Assembly: GCF_051014685.1 (NCBI RefSeq)
Contig: NW_027478419.1
Coordinates: forward strand, 1,674,001 to 1,738,000
DNA: 64,000 nt
Reading direction: 5' to 3'
Source: Ptiloglossa arizonensis
Taxonomy: Eukaryota; Arthropoda; Insecta; Hymenoptera; Colletidae
In this document: positions 9,794-22,136 of the stretch, piece after piece
Layout of the letters: every line of letters starts with the position of its first letter
Position numbering within the stretch: the first letter of the stretch is position 1
Position numbers and translations under genes: made by a program
Notes under the pieces: generated by a model
The model's input: only the letters and a program-made list of their open reading frames with translations
Databases searched by the model: none
Told to the model about the DNA's origin: nothing

Positions 9794-12065
9794 CTGTTGC
9801 ATCTGAAAGTAGAAACTCGCCCGATTACAACGGTAGGTGTAGATTTCCCCTAGGCCGTTCTAGTTATTCGTTTCGAGCATCAGAACTGCGAAAATTTTGA
9901 GTTTCTCAAGCGTTTCTTACCTCCAAACTGCCATATCTCGCGAACGGATTGACCAATCCGCAAAATTTCTGTTGCATCTGAAAGTAGAAGCTCGCCCGAT
10001 TACAACGGTATGTGTAGTTTTCCCCTAGGCCGTTCCAGTTATTCGTTTCGAGCATCAGAACTGCGAAAATTTTGAGTTTCTCAAGCGTTTCTTACCTCCA
10101 AACTGCCATATCTCGCGAAAGGATTGACCAATCCGCAAAATTTCTGTTACATCTGAAAGTAGAAACTCACCCGATTACAACGGTAGGTGTAGTTTTCCCC
10201 TAGGCCGTTCTAGTTATTCGTTTCGAGCATCAGAACTGCGAAAATTTTGAGTTTCTCAAGCGTTTCTTACTTCCAAACTGCCATATCTCGCGAACGGATC
10301 GACCAATCCGCAAAATTTCTGTTGCATCTGAAAGTAGAAACTCGCCCGATTACATCGGTATGCGTACTTTTCACCTAGGGCGCCTAGTTACTCGTTTCGA
10401 GCATCAGAACTGCGAAAATTTTGAGTTTCTCAAGCGTTTCTTACCTCCAAACTGCCACATCTCGCAAACGGATTGACCAATCCGCAAAATTTCTGTTGCA
10501 TCTGAAAGTAGAAGCTCGCCCGATTACAACGGTATGCGCACTTTTCCCCTAGGCCGTTCTAGTTATTCGTTTCGAGCATCAGAACTGCGAAAATTTTGAG
10601 TTTCTCAAGCGTTTCTTACCCCCAAACTGCCATATCTCGCGAACGGATTGACCAATCCGCAAAATTTCTGTTGCATCTGAAAGTAGAAACTCGCCCGATT
10701 ATAACGGTATGCGTACTTTCCCCTAGGCCGTACTAGTTACTCGTTTCGAGCATCAGAACTGCGAAAATTTTGAGTTTCTCAAGCGTTTCTTACCTCCAAA
10801 CTGCCATATCTCGCGAACGGATTGACCGATCCGCAAAATTTCTGTTGCATCTGAAAGTAGAAACTCGCCCGATTACAACGGTAGGTGTAATTTTCCCCTA
10901 GGGCGCCTAGTTACTCGTTTCGAGCATCAGAACTGCGAAAATTTTGAGTTTCTCAAGCGTTTCTTACCTCCAAACTGCCACATCTCGCAAACGGATTGAC
11001 CAATCCGCAAAATTTCTGTTGCATCTGAAAGTAGAAACTCGCCCGATTACAACGGTATGCGCACTTTTCCCCTAGGCCGTTCTAGTTATTCGTTTCGAGC
11101 ATCAGAACTGCAAAAATTTTGAGTTTCTCAAGCGTTTCTTATCTGCAAACTGCCATATCTCGCGAACGGATTGATCAATCCGCATAATTTCTGTTGCATC
11201 TGAAAGTAGAAACTCGCCCGATTACAACGGTTTGCGCACTTTTCCCCTAGGCCGTTCCAGTTATTCATTTCGAGCATCAGAACTGCGAAAATTTTGAGTT
11301 TCTCAAGCGTTTCTTACCTCCAAACTGCCATATCTCGCGAACGGATTGACCAATCCGCAAAATTTCTGTTGCTTCTGAAAGAAGAAACTCGCCCGATTAC
11401 AACGGTATGCGCACTTTTCCCCTAGGCCGTTCTAATTATTCGTTTCGAGCATCAGAATTGCGAAAATTTTGAGTTTCTCAAGCGTTTCTTATCTACAAAC
11501 TGCCATATCTCGCGAACGAATTGATCAATCCGCAAAATTTCTGTTGTATCTGGAAGGAGAAACTCGCCCGATTTCAACGGTATGCGTACTTTTCCCCTAG
11601 GCCGCTCTAGTTACTCGTTTCGAGCATCAGAACTGCGAAAATTTTGAGTTTCTCAAGCGTTTCTTACCTCCAAACTGCCATATCTCGCGAACGGATTGAC
11701 CAATCCGCAAAATTTCTGTTTCATCTGAAAGTAGAAACTCACCCGATTACAACGGTAGGTGTAGTTTTCCCCTAGGCCGTTCTAGTTATTCGTTTCGAGC
11801 ATCAGAACTGCGAAAATTTTGAGTTTCTCAAGCGTTTTTTACCTCCAAACTGCCATATCTCGCGAACGGATTGACCGATCCGCAAAATTTCTGTTGCATC
11901 TGAAAGTAGAAACTCGCCCGATTACAGCAGTATGTGTAGTTTTCCCCTAGGCCGCTCTAGTTACTCGTTTCGAGCATCAGAACTGCGAAAATTTTGAGTT
12001 TCTCAAGCGTTTCTTACCTCCAAACTGCCATATCTCGCGAACGGATTGACCAATCCGCAAAATTT

Positions 12066-13115
12066 CTGTTGCATCTGAAAGTAGAAACTCGCCCGATTAC
12101 AACGGTAGGTGTAGATTTTCCCTAGGCCGTTCTAGTTATTCGTTTCGAGCATCAGAACTGCGAAAATTTTGAGTTTCTCAAGCGTTTCTTACCTCCAAAC
12201 TGCCATATCTCGCGAACGGATTGACCAATCCGCAAAATTTCTGTTGCATCTGAAAGTAGAAACTCGCCCGATTACAACGGTATGTGTAGTTTTCCCCTAG
12301 GCCGTCCCAGTTATTCATTTCGAGCATCAGAACTGCGAAAATTTTGAGTTTCTCAAGCGTTTTTTACCTCCAAACTGCCATATCTCGCGAACGGATTGAC
12401 CGATGCGCAAAATTTCTGTTGCATCTGAAAGTAGAAACTCGCCCGATTACAGGAGTATGTGTAGTTTTCCCCTAGGCCGCTCTAGTTACTCGTTTCGAGC
12501 ATCAGAACTGCGAAAATTTTGAGTTTCTCAAGCGTTTCTTACCTCCAAACTGCCATATCTCGCGAACGGATTGACCAATCCGCAAAATTTCTGTTTCATC
12601 TGAAAGTAGAAACTCACCCGATTACAACGGTAGGTGTAGTTTTCCCCTAGGCCGTTCTAGTTATTCGTTTCGAGCATCAGAACTGCGAAAATCTTGAGTT
12701 TCTCATGCGTTTCTTACCTCCAAACTGCCACATCTCGCAAACGGATTGACCAATCCGCAAAATTTCTGTTGTATCTGTAAGTAGAAACTCGCCCGATTAC
12801 AACGGTATGCGTAATTTTCCCCTAGGCCGCCCTAGTTACTCGTTTCGAGCATCAGAAATGCGAAAATTTTGAGTTTCTCAAGCGTTTCTTATCTTCAAAC
12901 TGCCATATCTCGCGAACGAATTGATCAATCCGCAAAATTTCTGTTGCATCTGAAAGTAGAAACTCGCCCGATCACAACGGTATGCGCACTTTTCCCCTAG
13001 GCCGTTCTAGGTATTCGTGTCGAGCATCAGAACTGCGAAAATTTTGAGTTTCTCAAGCGATTCTTACCTCCAAACTGCCATATCTCGCGAACGGATTGAC
13101 CAATCCGCAAAATTT
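12066..13115. repeat. Six-monomer higher-order unit, copy 4
   Basis: TAGATTT is at 12,112 and 13,162, a period of 1,050 bp. It shares ACAGGAGTATG with copy 2 at an offset of 9,267. It has CCGCCCTAG near 12,827 where other copies have CCGCTCTAG, and this private change is repeated in the adjoining nine-monomer duplicate. Confidence 0.85.
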
Positions 13116-14050
13116 CTGTTGCATCTGAAAGTAGAAACTCGCCCGATTACAACGGTAGGTGTAGATTTCCCCTAGGCCGTTCTAGTTATTCGTTTCGAGC
13201 ATCAGAACTGCGAAAATTTTGAGTTTCTCAAGCGTTTCTTACCTCCAAACTGCCATATCTCGCGAACGGATTGACCAATCCGCAAAATTTCTGTTGCATC
13301 TGAAAGTAGAAAGTCGCCCGATTACAACGGTATGTGTAGTTTTCCCCTAGGCCGTTCCAGTTATTCGTTTCGAGCATCAGAACTGCGAAAATTTTGAGTT
13401 TCTCAAGCGTTTCTTACCTCCAAACTGCCATATCTCGCGAAAGGATTGACCAATCCGCAAAATTTCTGTTACATCTGAAAGTAGAAACTCACCCGATTAC
13501 AACGGTAGGTGTAGTTTTCCCCTAGGCCGTTCTAGTTATTCGTTTCGAGCATCAGAACTGCGAAAATTTTGAGTTTCTCAAGCGTTTCTTACTTCCAAAC
13601 TGCCATATCTCGCGAACGGATCGACCAATCCGCAAAATTTCTGTTGCATCTGAAAGTAGAAACTCGCCCGATTACATCGGTATGCGTACTTTTCACCTAG
13701 GGCGCCTAGTTACTCGTTTCGAGCATCAGAACTGCGAAAATTTTGAGTTTCTCAAGCGTTTCTTACCTCCAAACTGCCACATCTCGCAAACGGATTGACC
13801 AATCCGCAAAATTTCTGTTGCATCTGAAAGTAGAAGCTCGCCCGATTACAACGGTATGCGCACTTTTCCCCTAGGCCGTTCTAGTTATTCGTTTCGAGCA
13901 TCAGAACTGCGAAAATTTTGAGTTTCTCAAGCGTTTCTTACTTCCAAACTGCCATATCTCGCGAACGGATTGACCAATCCGCAAAATTTCTGTTGCATCT
14001 GAAAGTAGAAACTCGCCCGATTACAACGGTATGCGCACTTTTCCCCTAGG
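12477..14050. repeat. Nine-monomer tandem duplication, copy 1 (1,574 bp)
   Basis: This block is followed directly by a second copy at 14,051-15,624. The unit is nine monomers, one of them 174 bp. Both copies carry the otherwise rare CCGCCCTAG, indicating a recent origin. One visible difference is AAAGTCGCCCG near 13,310, where the second copy keeps AAACTCGCCCG. The exact edges can slide because flanking monomers are similar. Confidence 0.8.
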
Positions 14051-15624
14051 CCGCTCTAGTTACTCGTTTCGAGCATCAGAACTGCGAAAATTTTGAGTTT
14101 CTCAAGCGTTTCTTACCTCCAAACTGCCATATCTCGCGAACGGATTGACCAATCCGCAAAATTTCTGTTTCATCTGAAAGTAGAAACTCACCCGATTACA
14201 ACGGTAGGTGTAGTTTTCCCCTAGGCCGTTCTAGTTATTCGTTTCGAGCATCAGAACTGCGAAAATCTTGAGTTTCTCATGCGTTTCTTACCTCCAAACT
14301 GCCACATCTCGCAAACGGATTGACCAATCCGCAAAATTTCTGTTGTATCTGTAAGTAGAAACTCGCCCGATTACAACGGTATGCGTAATTTTCCCCTAGG
14401 CCGCCCTAGTTACTCGTTTCGAGCATCAGAAATGCGAAAATTTTGAGTTTCTCAAGCGTTTCTTATCTTCAAACTGCCATATCTCGCGAACGAATTGATC
14501 AATCCGCAAAATTTCTGTTGCATCTGAAAGTAGAAACTCGCCCGATCACAACGGTATGCGCACTTTTCCCCTAGGCCGTTCTAGGTATTCGTGTCGAGCA
14601 TCAGAACTGCGAAAATTTTGAGTTTCTCAAGCGATTCTTACCTCCAAACTGCCATATCTCGCGAACGGATTGACCAATCCGCAAAATTTCTGTTGCATCT
14701 GAAAGTAGAAACTCGCCCGATTACAACGGTAGGTGTAGATTTCCCCTAGGCCGTTCTAGTTATTCGTTTCGAGCATCAGAACTGCGAAAATTTTGAGTTT
14801 CTCAAGCGTTTCTTACCTCCAAACTGCCATATCTCGCGAACGGATTGACCAATCCGCAAAATTTCTGTTGCATCTGAAAGTAGAAACTCGCCCGATTACA
14901 ACGGTATGTGTAGTTTTCCCCTAGGCCGTTCCAGTTATTCGTTTCGAGCATCAGAACTGCGAAAATTTTGAGTTTCTCAAGCGTTTCTTACCTCCAAACT
15001 GCCATATCTCGCGAAAGGATTGACCAATCCGCAAAATTTCTGTTACATCTGAAAGTAGAAACTCACCCGATTACAACGGTAGGTGTAGTTTTCCCCTAGG
15101 CCGTTCTAGTTATTCGTTTCGAGCATCAGAACTGCGAAAATTTTGAGTTTCTCAAGCGTTTCTTACTTCCAAACTGCCATATCTCGCGAACGGATCGACC
15201 AATCCGCAAAATTTCTGTTGCATCTGAAAGTAGAAACTCGCCCGATTACATCGGTATGCGTACTTTTCACCTAGGGCGCCTAGTTACTCGTTTCGAGCAT
15301 CAGAACTGCGAAAATTTTGAGTTTCTCAAGCGTTTCTTACCTCCAAACTGCCACATCTCGCAAACGGATTGACCAATCCGCAAAATTTCTGTTGCATCTG
15401 AAAGTAGAAGCTCGCCCGATTACAACGGTATGCGCACTTTTCCCCTAGGCCGTTCTAGTTATTCGTTTCGAGCATCAGAACTGCGAAAATTTTGAGTTTC
15501 TCAAGCGTTTCTTACTTCCAAACTGCCATATCTCGCGAACGGATTGACCAATCCGCAAAATTTCTGTTGCATCTGAAAGTAGAAACTCGCCCGATTACAA
15601 CGGTATGCGCACTTTTCCCCTAGG
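14051..15624. repeat. Nine-monomer tandem duplication, copy 2 (1,574 bp)
   Basis: This is a direct repeat of 12,477-14,050. Removing it restores the order seen at the left end of the window: 4,784 continues as 15,625 onward, and the offset rises from 9,267 to 10,841, which is exactly the unit length. It is therefore an insertion relative to the 1-4,784 copy. Confidence 0.8.
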
Positions 15625-16299
15625 CCGTTCTAGTTATTCGTGTCGAGCATCAGAACTGAGAAAATTTTGAGTTTCTCAAGCGTTTCTTACCTCCAAACTG
15701 CCATATCTCGCGAAAGGATTTACCAATCCGCAAAATTTCTGTTACATCTGAAAGTAGAAACTCACCCGATTACAACGGTAGGTGTAGTTTTCCCCTAGGC
15801 CGTTCTAGTTATTCGTTTCGAGCATCAGAACTGCGAAAATTTTGAGTTTCTCAAGCGTTTCTTACACCCAAACTGCCATATCTCGCGAACGGATTGACCA
15901 ATCCGCAAAATTTCTGTTGCTTCTGAAAGTAGAAACTCGCCCGATTATAACGGTATGCGTACTTCTCCGCTAGGCCGTTCTAGTCATTCGTTTCGAGCAT
16001 CAGAACTGCGAAAATTTTGAGTTTCTCAAGCGTTTCTTACCTCCAAACTGCCACATCTCGCGAACGGATTGCCCAATCCGCAAAATTTCTGTTGTATCTG
16101 AAAGTAGAAACTCGCCCGATTACAACGGTATGTGTAGTTTTCCCCTAGGCCGTTCCAGTTATTCGTTTCGAGCATCAGAACTGCGAAAATTTTGAGTTTC
16201 TCAAGCGTTTCTTACCTCCAAACTGCCATATCTCGCGAACGGATCGACCAATCCGCAAAATTTCTGTTGCATCTGAAAGTAGAAACTCGCCCGATTACA

Positions 16300-17640
16300 T
16301 CGGTATGCGTACTTTTCCCCTGGGGCGCCTAGTTACTCGTTTCGAGCATCAGAACTGCGAAAATTTTGAGTTTCTCAAGCGTTTCTTACCTCCAAACTGC
16401 CACATCTCGCAAACGGATTGACCAATCCGCAAAATTTCTGTTGCATCTGAAAGTAGAAACTCGCCCGATTACAACGGTATGCGCACTTTTCCCCTAGGCC
16501 GTTCTAGTTATTCGTTTCGAGCATCAGAACTGCGAAAATTTTGAGTTTCTCAAGCGTTTCTTACTTCCAAACTGCCATATCTCGCGAACGGATTGACCAA
16601 TCCGCAAAATTTCTGTTGCATCTGAAAGTAGAAACTCGCCCGATTACAACGGTATGCGCACTTTTCCCCTAGGCCGTTCTAGTTATTCGTGTCGAGCATC
16701 AGAAATGAGAAAATTTTGAGTTTCTCAAGCGTTTCTTACCTCCAAACTGCCATATCTCGCGAAAGGATTTACCAATCCGCAAAATTTCTGTTACATCTGA
16801 AAGTAGAAACTCACCCGATTACAACGGTAGGTGTAGTTTTCCCCTAGGCCGTTCTAGTTATTCGTTTCGAGCATCAGAACTGCGAAAATTTTGAGTTTCT
16901 CAAGCGTTTCTTACACCCAAACTGCCATATCTCGCGAACGGATTGACCAATCCGCAAAATATCTGTTGCATTTGAAAGTAGAAACTCGCCCGATTACAAT
17001 GGTATGCGCACTTTTCCCCTGGGCCGTTCTAGTTATTAGTTTCGAGCATCAGAACTGCGAAAATTTTGAGTTTCTCAAGCGTTTCTTACTTCCAAACTGC
17101 CATATCTCGCGAACGGATCGACCAATCCGCAAAATTTCTGTTGCATCTGAAAGTAGAAACTCGCCCGATTACATCGGTATGCGTACTTTTCCCCTAGGCC
17201 GTTCTAGTTATTCGTTTCGAGCATCAGAACTGCAAAAATTTTGAGTTTCTCAAGCGTTTCTTACCTCCAAACTGCCATATCTCGCGAACGGATTGACCAA
17301 TCCGCAAAATTTCTGTTGCTTCTGAAAGTAGAAACTCGCCCGATTATAACGGTATGCGTACTTCTCCGCTAGGCCGTTCTAGTCATTCGTTTCGAGCATC
17401 AGAACTGCGAAAATTTTGAGTTTCTCAAGCGTTTCTTACCTCCAAACTGCCACATCTCGCGAACGGATTGCCCAATCCGCAAAATTTCTGTTGTATCTGA
17501 AAGTAGAAACTCGCCCGATTAGAACGGTATGTGTAGTTTTCCCCTAGGCCGTTCCAGTTATTCGTTTCGAGCATCAGAACTGCGAAAATTTTGAGTTTCT
17601 CAAGCGTTTCTTACCTCCAAACTGCCATATCTCGCGAACG
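16300..17640. repeat. Third copy of the CCCCTGGGCCG marker block
   Basis: This region matches about 6,160-7,500 at an offset of 10,143 bp. It includes the marker monomer pair at 16,891-17,244 and the ACTTCTCCGCTAGG monomer near 17,360. Near 16,318 the AvrII-type site is lost because the sequence reads CCCCTGGGGCGCC. Confidence 0.7.
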
Positions 17641-17787
17641 GATTGACCAATCCGCAAAATTTCTGTTGCATCTGAAAGTAGAAACTCGCCCGATTACAAC
17701 GGAGGGTGTAGTTTTCCCCTAGGCCGTTCTAGTTATTCGTTTCGACCATCAGAACTGCGAAAATTTTGAGTTTCTCAAGCGTTTCTT

Positions 17788-20235
17788 ACCCCCAAACTGC
17801 CATATCTCGCGAACGGATTGACCAATCCGCAAAATTTCTGTTGCATCTGAAAGTAGAAACTCGCCCGATTATAACGGTATGCGTACTTTCCCCTAGGCCG
17901 TACTAGTTACTCGTTTCGAGCATCAGAACTGCGAAAATTTTGAGTTTCTCAAGCGTTTCTTACCTCCAAACTGCCATATCTCGCGAACGGATTGACCGAT
18001 CCGCAAAATTTCTGTTGCATCTGAAAGTAGAAACTCGCCCGATTACATCGGTATGCGTACTTTTCCCCTAGGGCGCCTAGTTACTCGTTTCGAGCATCAG
18101 AACTGCGAAAATTTTGAGTTTCTCAAGCGTTTCTTACCTCCAAACTGCCATATCTCGCGAACGGATTGACCAATCCGCAAAATTTCTGTTGCATCTGAAA
18201 GTAGAAACTCGCCCGATTACAACGGTATGTGTAGTTTTCCCCTAGGCCGTCCCAGTTATTCATTTCGAGCATCAGAACTGCGAAAATTTTGAGTTTCTCA
18301 AGCGTTTTTTACCTCCAAACTGCCATATCTCGCGAACGGATTGACCGATCCGCAAAATTTCTGTTGCATCTGAAAGTAGAAACTCGCCCGATTACAGCAG
18401 TATGTGTAGTTTTCCCCTAGGCCGCTCTAGTTACTCGTTTCGAGCATCAGAACTGCGAAAATTTTGAGTTTCTCAAGCGTTTCTTACCTCCAAACTGCCA
18501 TATCTCGCGAACGGATTGACCAATCCGCAAAATTTCTGTTTCATCTGAAAGTAGAAACTCACCCGATTACAACGGTAAGTGTAGTTTTCCCCTAGGCGGT
18601 TCTAGTTATTCGTTTCGAGCATCAGAACTGCGAAAATCTTGAGTTTCTCATGCGTTTCTTACCTCCAAAATGCCACATCTCGCAAACGGATTGACCAATC
18701 CGCAAAATTTCTGTTGTATCTGTAAGTAGAAACTCGCCCGATTACAACGGTAGGCGTAATTTTCCCCTAGGCCGCTCTAGTTACTTGTTTCGAGCATCAG
18801 AAATGCGAAAATTTTGGGTTTCTCAAGCGTTTCTTATCTTCAAACTGCCATATCTCGCGAACGAATTGATCAATCCGCAAAATTTCTGTTGCATCTGAAA
18901 GTAGAAACTCGCCCGATCACAACGGTATGCGCACTTTTCCCCTAGGCCGTTCTAGGTATTCGTGTCGAGCATCAGAACTGCGAAAATTTTGAGTTTCTCA
19001 AGCGATTCTTACCTCCAAACTGCCATATCTCGCGAACGGATTGACCAATCCGCAAAATTTCTGTTGCATCTGAAAGTAGAAACTCGCCCGATTACAACGG
19101 TAGGTGTAGATTTCCCCTAGGCCGTTCTAGTTATTCGTTTCGAGCATCAGAACTGCGAAAATTTTGAGTTTCTCAAGCGTTTCTTACCTCCAAACTGCCA
19201 TATCTCGCGAACGGATTGACCAATCCGCAAAATTTGTGTTGCATCTGAAAGTAGAAACTCGCCCGATTACAACGGTATGCGTAGTTTTCCCCTAGGCCGT
19301 CCCAGTTATTCATTTCGAGCATCAGAACTGCGAAAATTTTGAGTTTCTCAAGCGTTTTTTACCTCCAAACTGCCATATCTCGCGAACGGATTGACCGATC
19401 CGCAAAATTTCTGTTGCATCTGAAAGTAGAAACTCGCCCGATTACAGCAGTATGTGTAGTTTTCCCCTAGGCCGCTCTAGTTACTCGTTTCGAGCATCAG
19501 AACTGCGAAAATTTTGAGTTTCTCAAGCGTTTCTTACCTCCAAACTGCCATATCTCGCGAACGGATTGACCAATCCGCAAAATTTCTGTTTCATCTGAAA
19601 GTAGAAACTCACCCGATTACAACGGTAGGTGTAGTTTTCCCCTAGGCCGTTCTAGTTATTCGTTTCGAGCATCAGAACTGCGAAAATCTTGAGTTTCTCA
19701 TGCGTTTCTTACCTCCAAAATGCCACATCTCGCAAACGGATTGACCAATCCGCAAAATTTCTGTTGTATCTGTAAGTAGAAACTCGCCCGATTACAACGG
19801 TATGCGTAATTTTCCCCTAGGCCGCTCTAGTTACTCGTTTCGAGCATCAGAAATGCGAAAATTTTGGGTTTCTCAAGCGTTTCTTATCTTCAAACTGCCA
19901 TATCTCGCGAACGAATTGATCAATCCGCAAAATTTCTGTTGCATCTGAAAGTAGAAACTCGCCCGATCACAACGGTATGCGCACTTTTCCCCTAGGCCGT
20001 TCTAGGTATTCGTGTCGAGCATCAGAACTGCGAAAATTTTGAGTTTCTCAAGCGTTTCTTACCTCCAAACTGCCATATCTCGCGAACGGATTGACCAATC
20101 CGCAAAATTTCTGTTTCATCTGAAAGTAGAAACTCACCCGATTACAACGGTAAGTGTAGTTTTCCCCTAGGCCGTTCTAGTTATTCGTTTCGAGCATCAG
20201 AACTGCGAAAATTTTGAGTTTCTCAAGCGTTTCTT
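17788..20235. repeat. 14-monomer higher-order repeat, copy 1 (2,448 bp)
   Basis: It begins at the CTTACCCCC monomer that precedes the linked 174-bp pair and repeats at 20,236. The 2,448-bp length is 14 x 175 less two, matching the two 174-bp monomers inside. It contains nearly two rounds of the six-monomer unit. Confidence 0.8.
18191..20235. repeat. Six-monomer units in tandem, shifted phase
   Basis: The order here is ii, iii, iv, v, vi, i, then ii to vi again. ATTACAGCAG is at 18,391 and at 19,441, exactly 1,050 bp apart. The second round ends early: type vi near 19,970 lacks GCGATTCTT, and a type iv-like monomer near 20,110 leads into the CTTACCCCC monomer at 20,236. Shared private variants with the next block are CTCCAAAATGCC and TTTTGGGTTTC. 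Confidence 0.8.
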
Positions 20236-22136
20236 ACCCCCAAACTGCCATATCTCGCGAACGGATTGACCAATCCGCAAAATTTCTGTTGCATCTGAAA
20301 GTAGAAACTCGCCCGATTATAACGGTATGCGTACTTTCCTCTAGGCCGTACTAGTTACTCGTTTCGAGCATCAGAACTGCGAAAATTTTGAGTTTCTCAA
20401 GCGTTTCTTACCTCCAAACTGCCATATCTCGCGAACGGATTGACCGATCCGCAAAATTTCTGTTGCATCTGAAAGTAGAAACTCGCCCGATTACATCGGT
20501 ATGCGTACTTTTCCCCTAGGGCGCCTAGTTACTCGTTTCGAGCATCAGAACTGCGAAAATTTTGAGTTTCTCAAGCGTTTCTTACGTCCAAACTGCCATA
20601 TCTCGCGAACGGATTGACCAATCCGCAAAATTTCTGTTGCATCTGAAAGTAGAAACTCGCCCGATTACAACGGTATGTGTAGTTTTCCCCTAGGCCGTCC
20701 CAGTTATTCATTTCGAGCATCAGAACTGCGAAAATTTTGAGTTTCTCAAGCGTTTTTTACCTCCAAACTGCCATATCTCGCGAACGGATTGACCGATCCG
20801 CAAAATTTCTGTTGCATCTGAAAGTAGAAACTCGCCCGATTACAGCAGTATGTGTAGTTTTCCCCTAGGCCGCTCTAGTTACTCGTTTCGAGCATCAGAA
20901 CTGCGAAAATTTTGAGTTTCTCAAGCGTTTCTTACCTCCAAACTGCCATATCTCGCGAACGGATTGACCAATCCGCAAAATTTCTGTTTCATCTGAAAGT
21001 AGAAACTCACCCGATTACAACGGTAAGTGTAGTTTTCCCCTAGGCCGTTCTAGTTATTCGTTTCGAGCATCAGAACTGCGAAAATCTTGAGTTTCTCATG
21101 CGTTTCTTACCTCCAAAATGCCACATCTCGCAAACGGATTGACCAATCCGCAAAATTTCTGTTGTATCTGTAAGTAGAAACTCGCCCGATTACAACGGTA
21201 TGCGTAATTTTCCCCTAGGCCGCTCTAGTTACTCGTTTCGAGCATCAGAAATGCGAAAATTTTGGGTTTCTCAAGCGTTTCTTATCTTCAAACTGCCATA
21301 TCTCGCGAACGAATTGATCAATCCGCAAAATTTCTGTTGCATCTGAAAGTAGAAACTCGCCCGATCACAACGGTATGCGCACTTTTCCCCTAGGCCGTTC
21401 TAGGTATTCGTGTCGAGCATCAGAACTGCGAAAATTTTGAGTTTCTCAAGCGATTCTTACCTCCAAACTGCCATATCTCGCGAACGGATTGACCAATCCG
21501 CAAAATTTCTGTTGCATCTGAAAGTAGAAACTCGCCCGATTACAACGGTAGGTGTAGATTTCCCCTAGGCCGTTCTAGTTATTCGTTTCGAGCATCAGAA
21601 CTGCGAAAATTTTGAGTTTCTCAAGCGTTTCTTACCTCCAAACTGCCATATCTCGCGAACGGATTGACCAATCCGCAAAATTTGTGTTGCATCTGAAAGT
21701 AGAAACTCGCCCGATTACAACGGTATGTGTAGTTTTCCCCTAGGCCGTCCCAGTTATTCATTTCGAGCATCAGAACTGCGAAAATTTTGAGTTTCTCAAG
21801 CGTTTTTTACCTCCAAACTGCCATATCTCGCGAACGGATTGACCGATCCGCAAAATTTCTGTTGCATCTGAAAGTAGAAACTCGCCCGATTACAGCAGTA
21901 TGTGTAGTTTTCCCCTAGGCCGCTCTAGTTACTCGTTTCGAGCATCAGAACTGCGAAAATTTTGAGTTTCTCAAGCGTTTCTTACCTCCAAACTGCCATA
22001 TCTCGCGAACGGATTGACCAATCCGCAAAATTTCTGTTTCATCTGAAAGTAGAAACTCACCCGATTACAACGGTAGGTGTAGTTTTCCCCTAGGCCGTTC
22101 TAGTTATTCGTTTCGAGCATCAGAACTGCGAAAATT
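20236..22136. repeat. 14-monomer higher-order repeat, copy 2 (truncated)
   Basis: It follows the copy at 17,788 at a constant offset of 2,448 bp. Agreement lasts until AAAATCTTGAG is expected near 22,129 and AAAATTTTGAG is found. About eleven monomers are present. The six-monomer period is again visible, with ATTACAGCAG at 20,839 and 21,889. Confidence 0.8.

Larger units (their letters stand above)
8744..14051. repeat. Segmental duplication, right copy (pairs with 1-4,784)
   Basis: This is the counterpart of the left end of the window. It contains an additional three monomers at about 10,094-10,617, which include CGCGAAAGGATTG and TTACATC monomers. Shared rare features with the left copy include the CTTCTGAAAGAAG monomer (2,101 and 11,368) and TTTTCACCTAGGG (near 4,424 and 13,690). 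Confidence 0.8.
1..22136. repeat. Domain A: array region built on the six-monomer unit
   Basis: This domain is characterised by six monomer types in fixed order: (i) TAGGTGTAGATTT; (ii) CCGTCCCAG with TTATTCATTTCG and GCGTTTTTTACC; (iii) ATTACAGCAGTATG; (iv) CTGTTTCATC with TAGGTGTAG and AAAATCTTGAG; (v) TGTATCTGTAAG with GCGTAATTTT; (vi) CGATCACAAC with CTAGGTATTCGTG and GCGATTCTT. Between the six-monomer blocks lie stretches with the linked 174-bp monomer pair and with CTTCTGAAAGAAG or TTTGCGCAC monomers. The right edge is set where the 14-monomer repeat loses agreement, at about 22,135. Confidence 0.8.
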
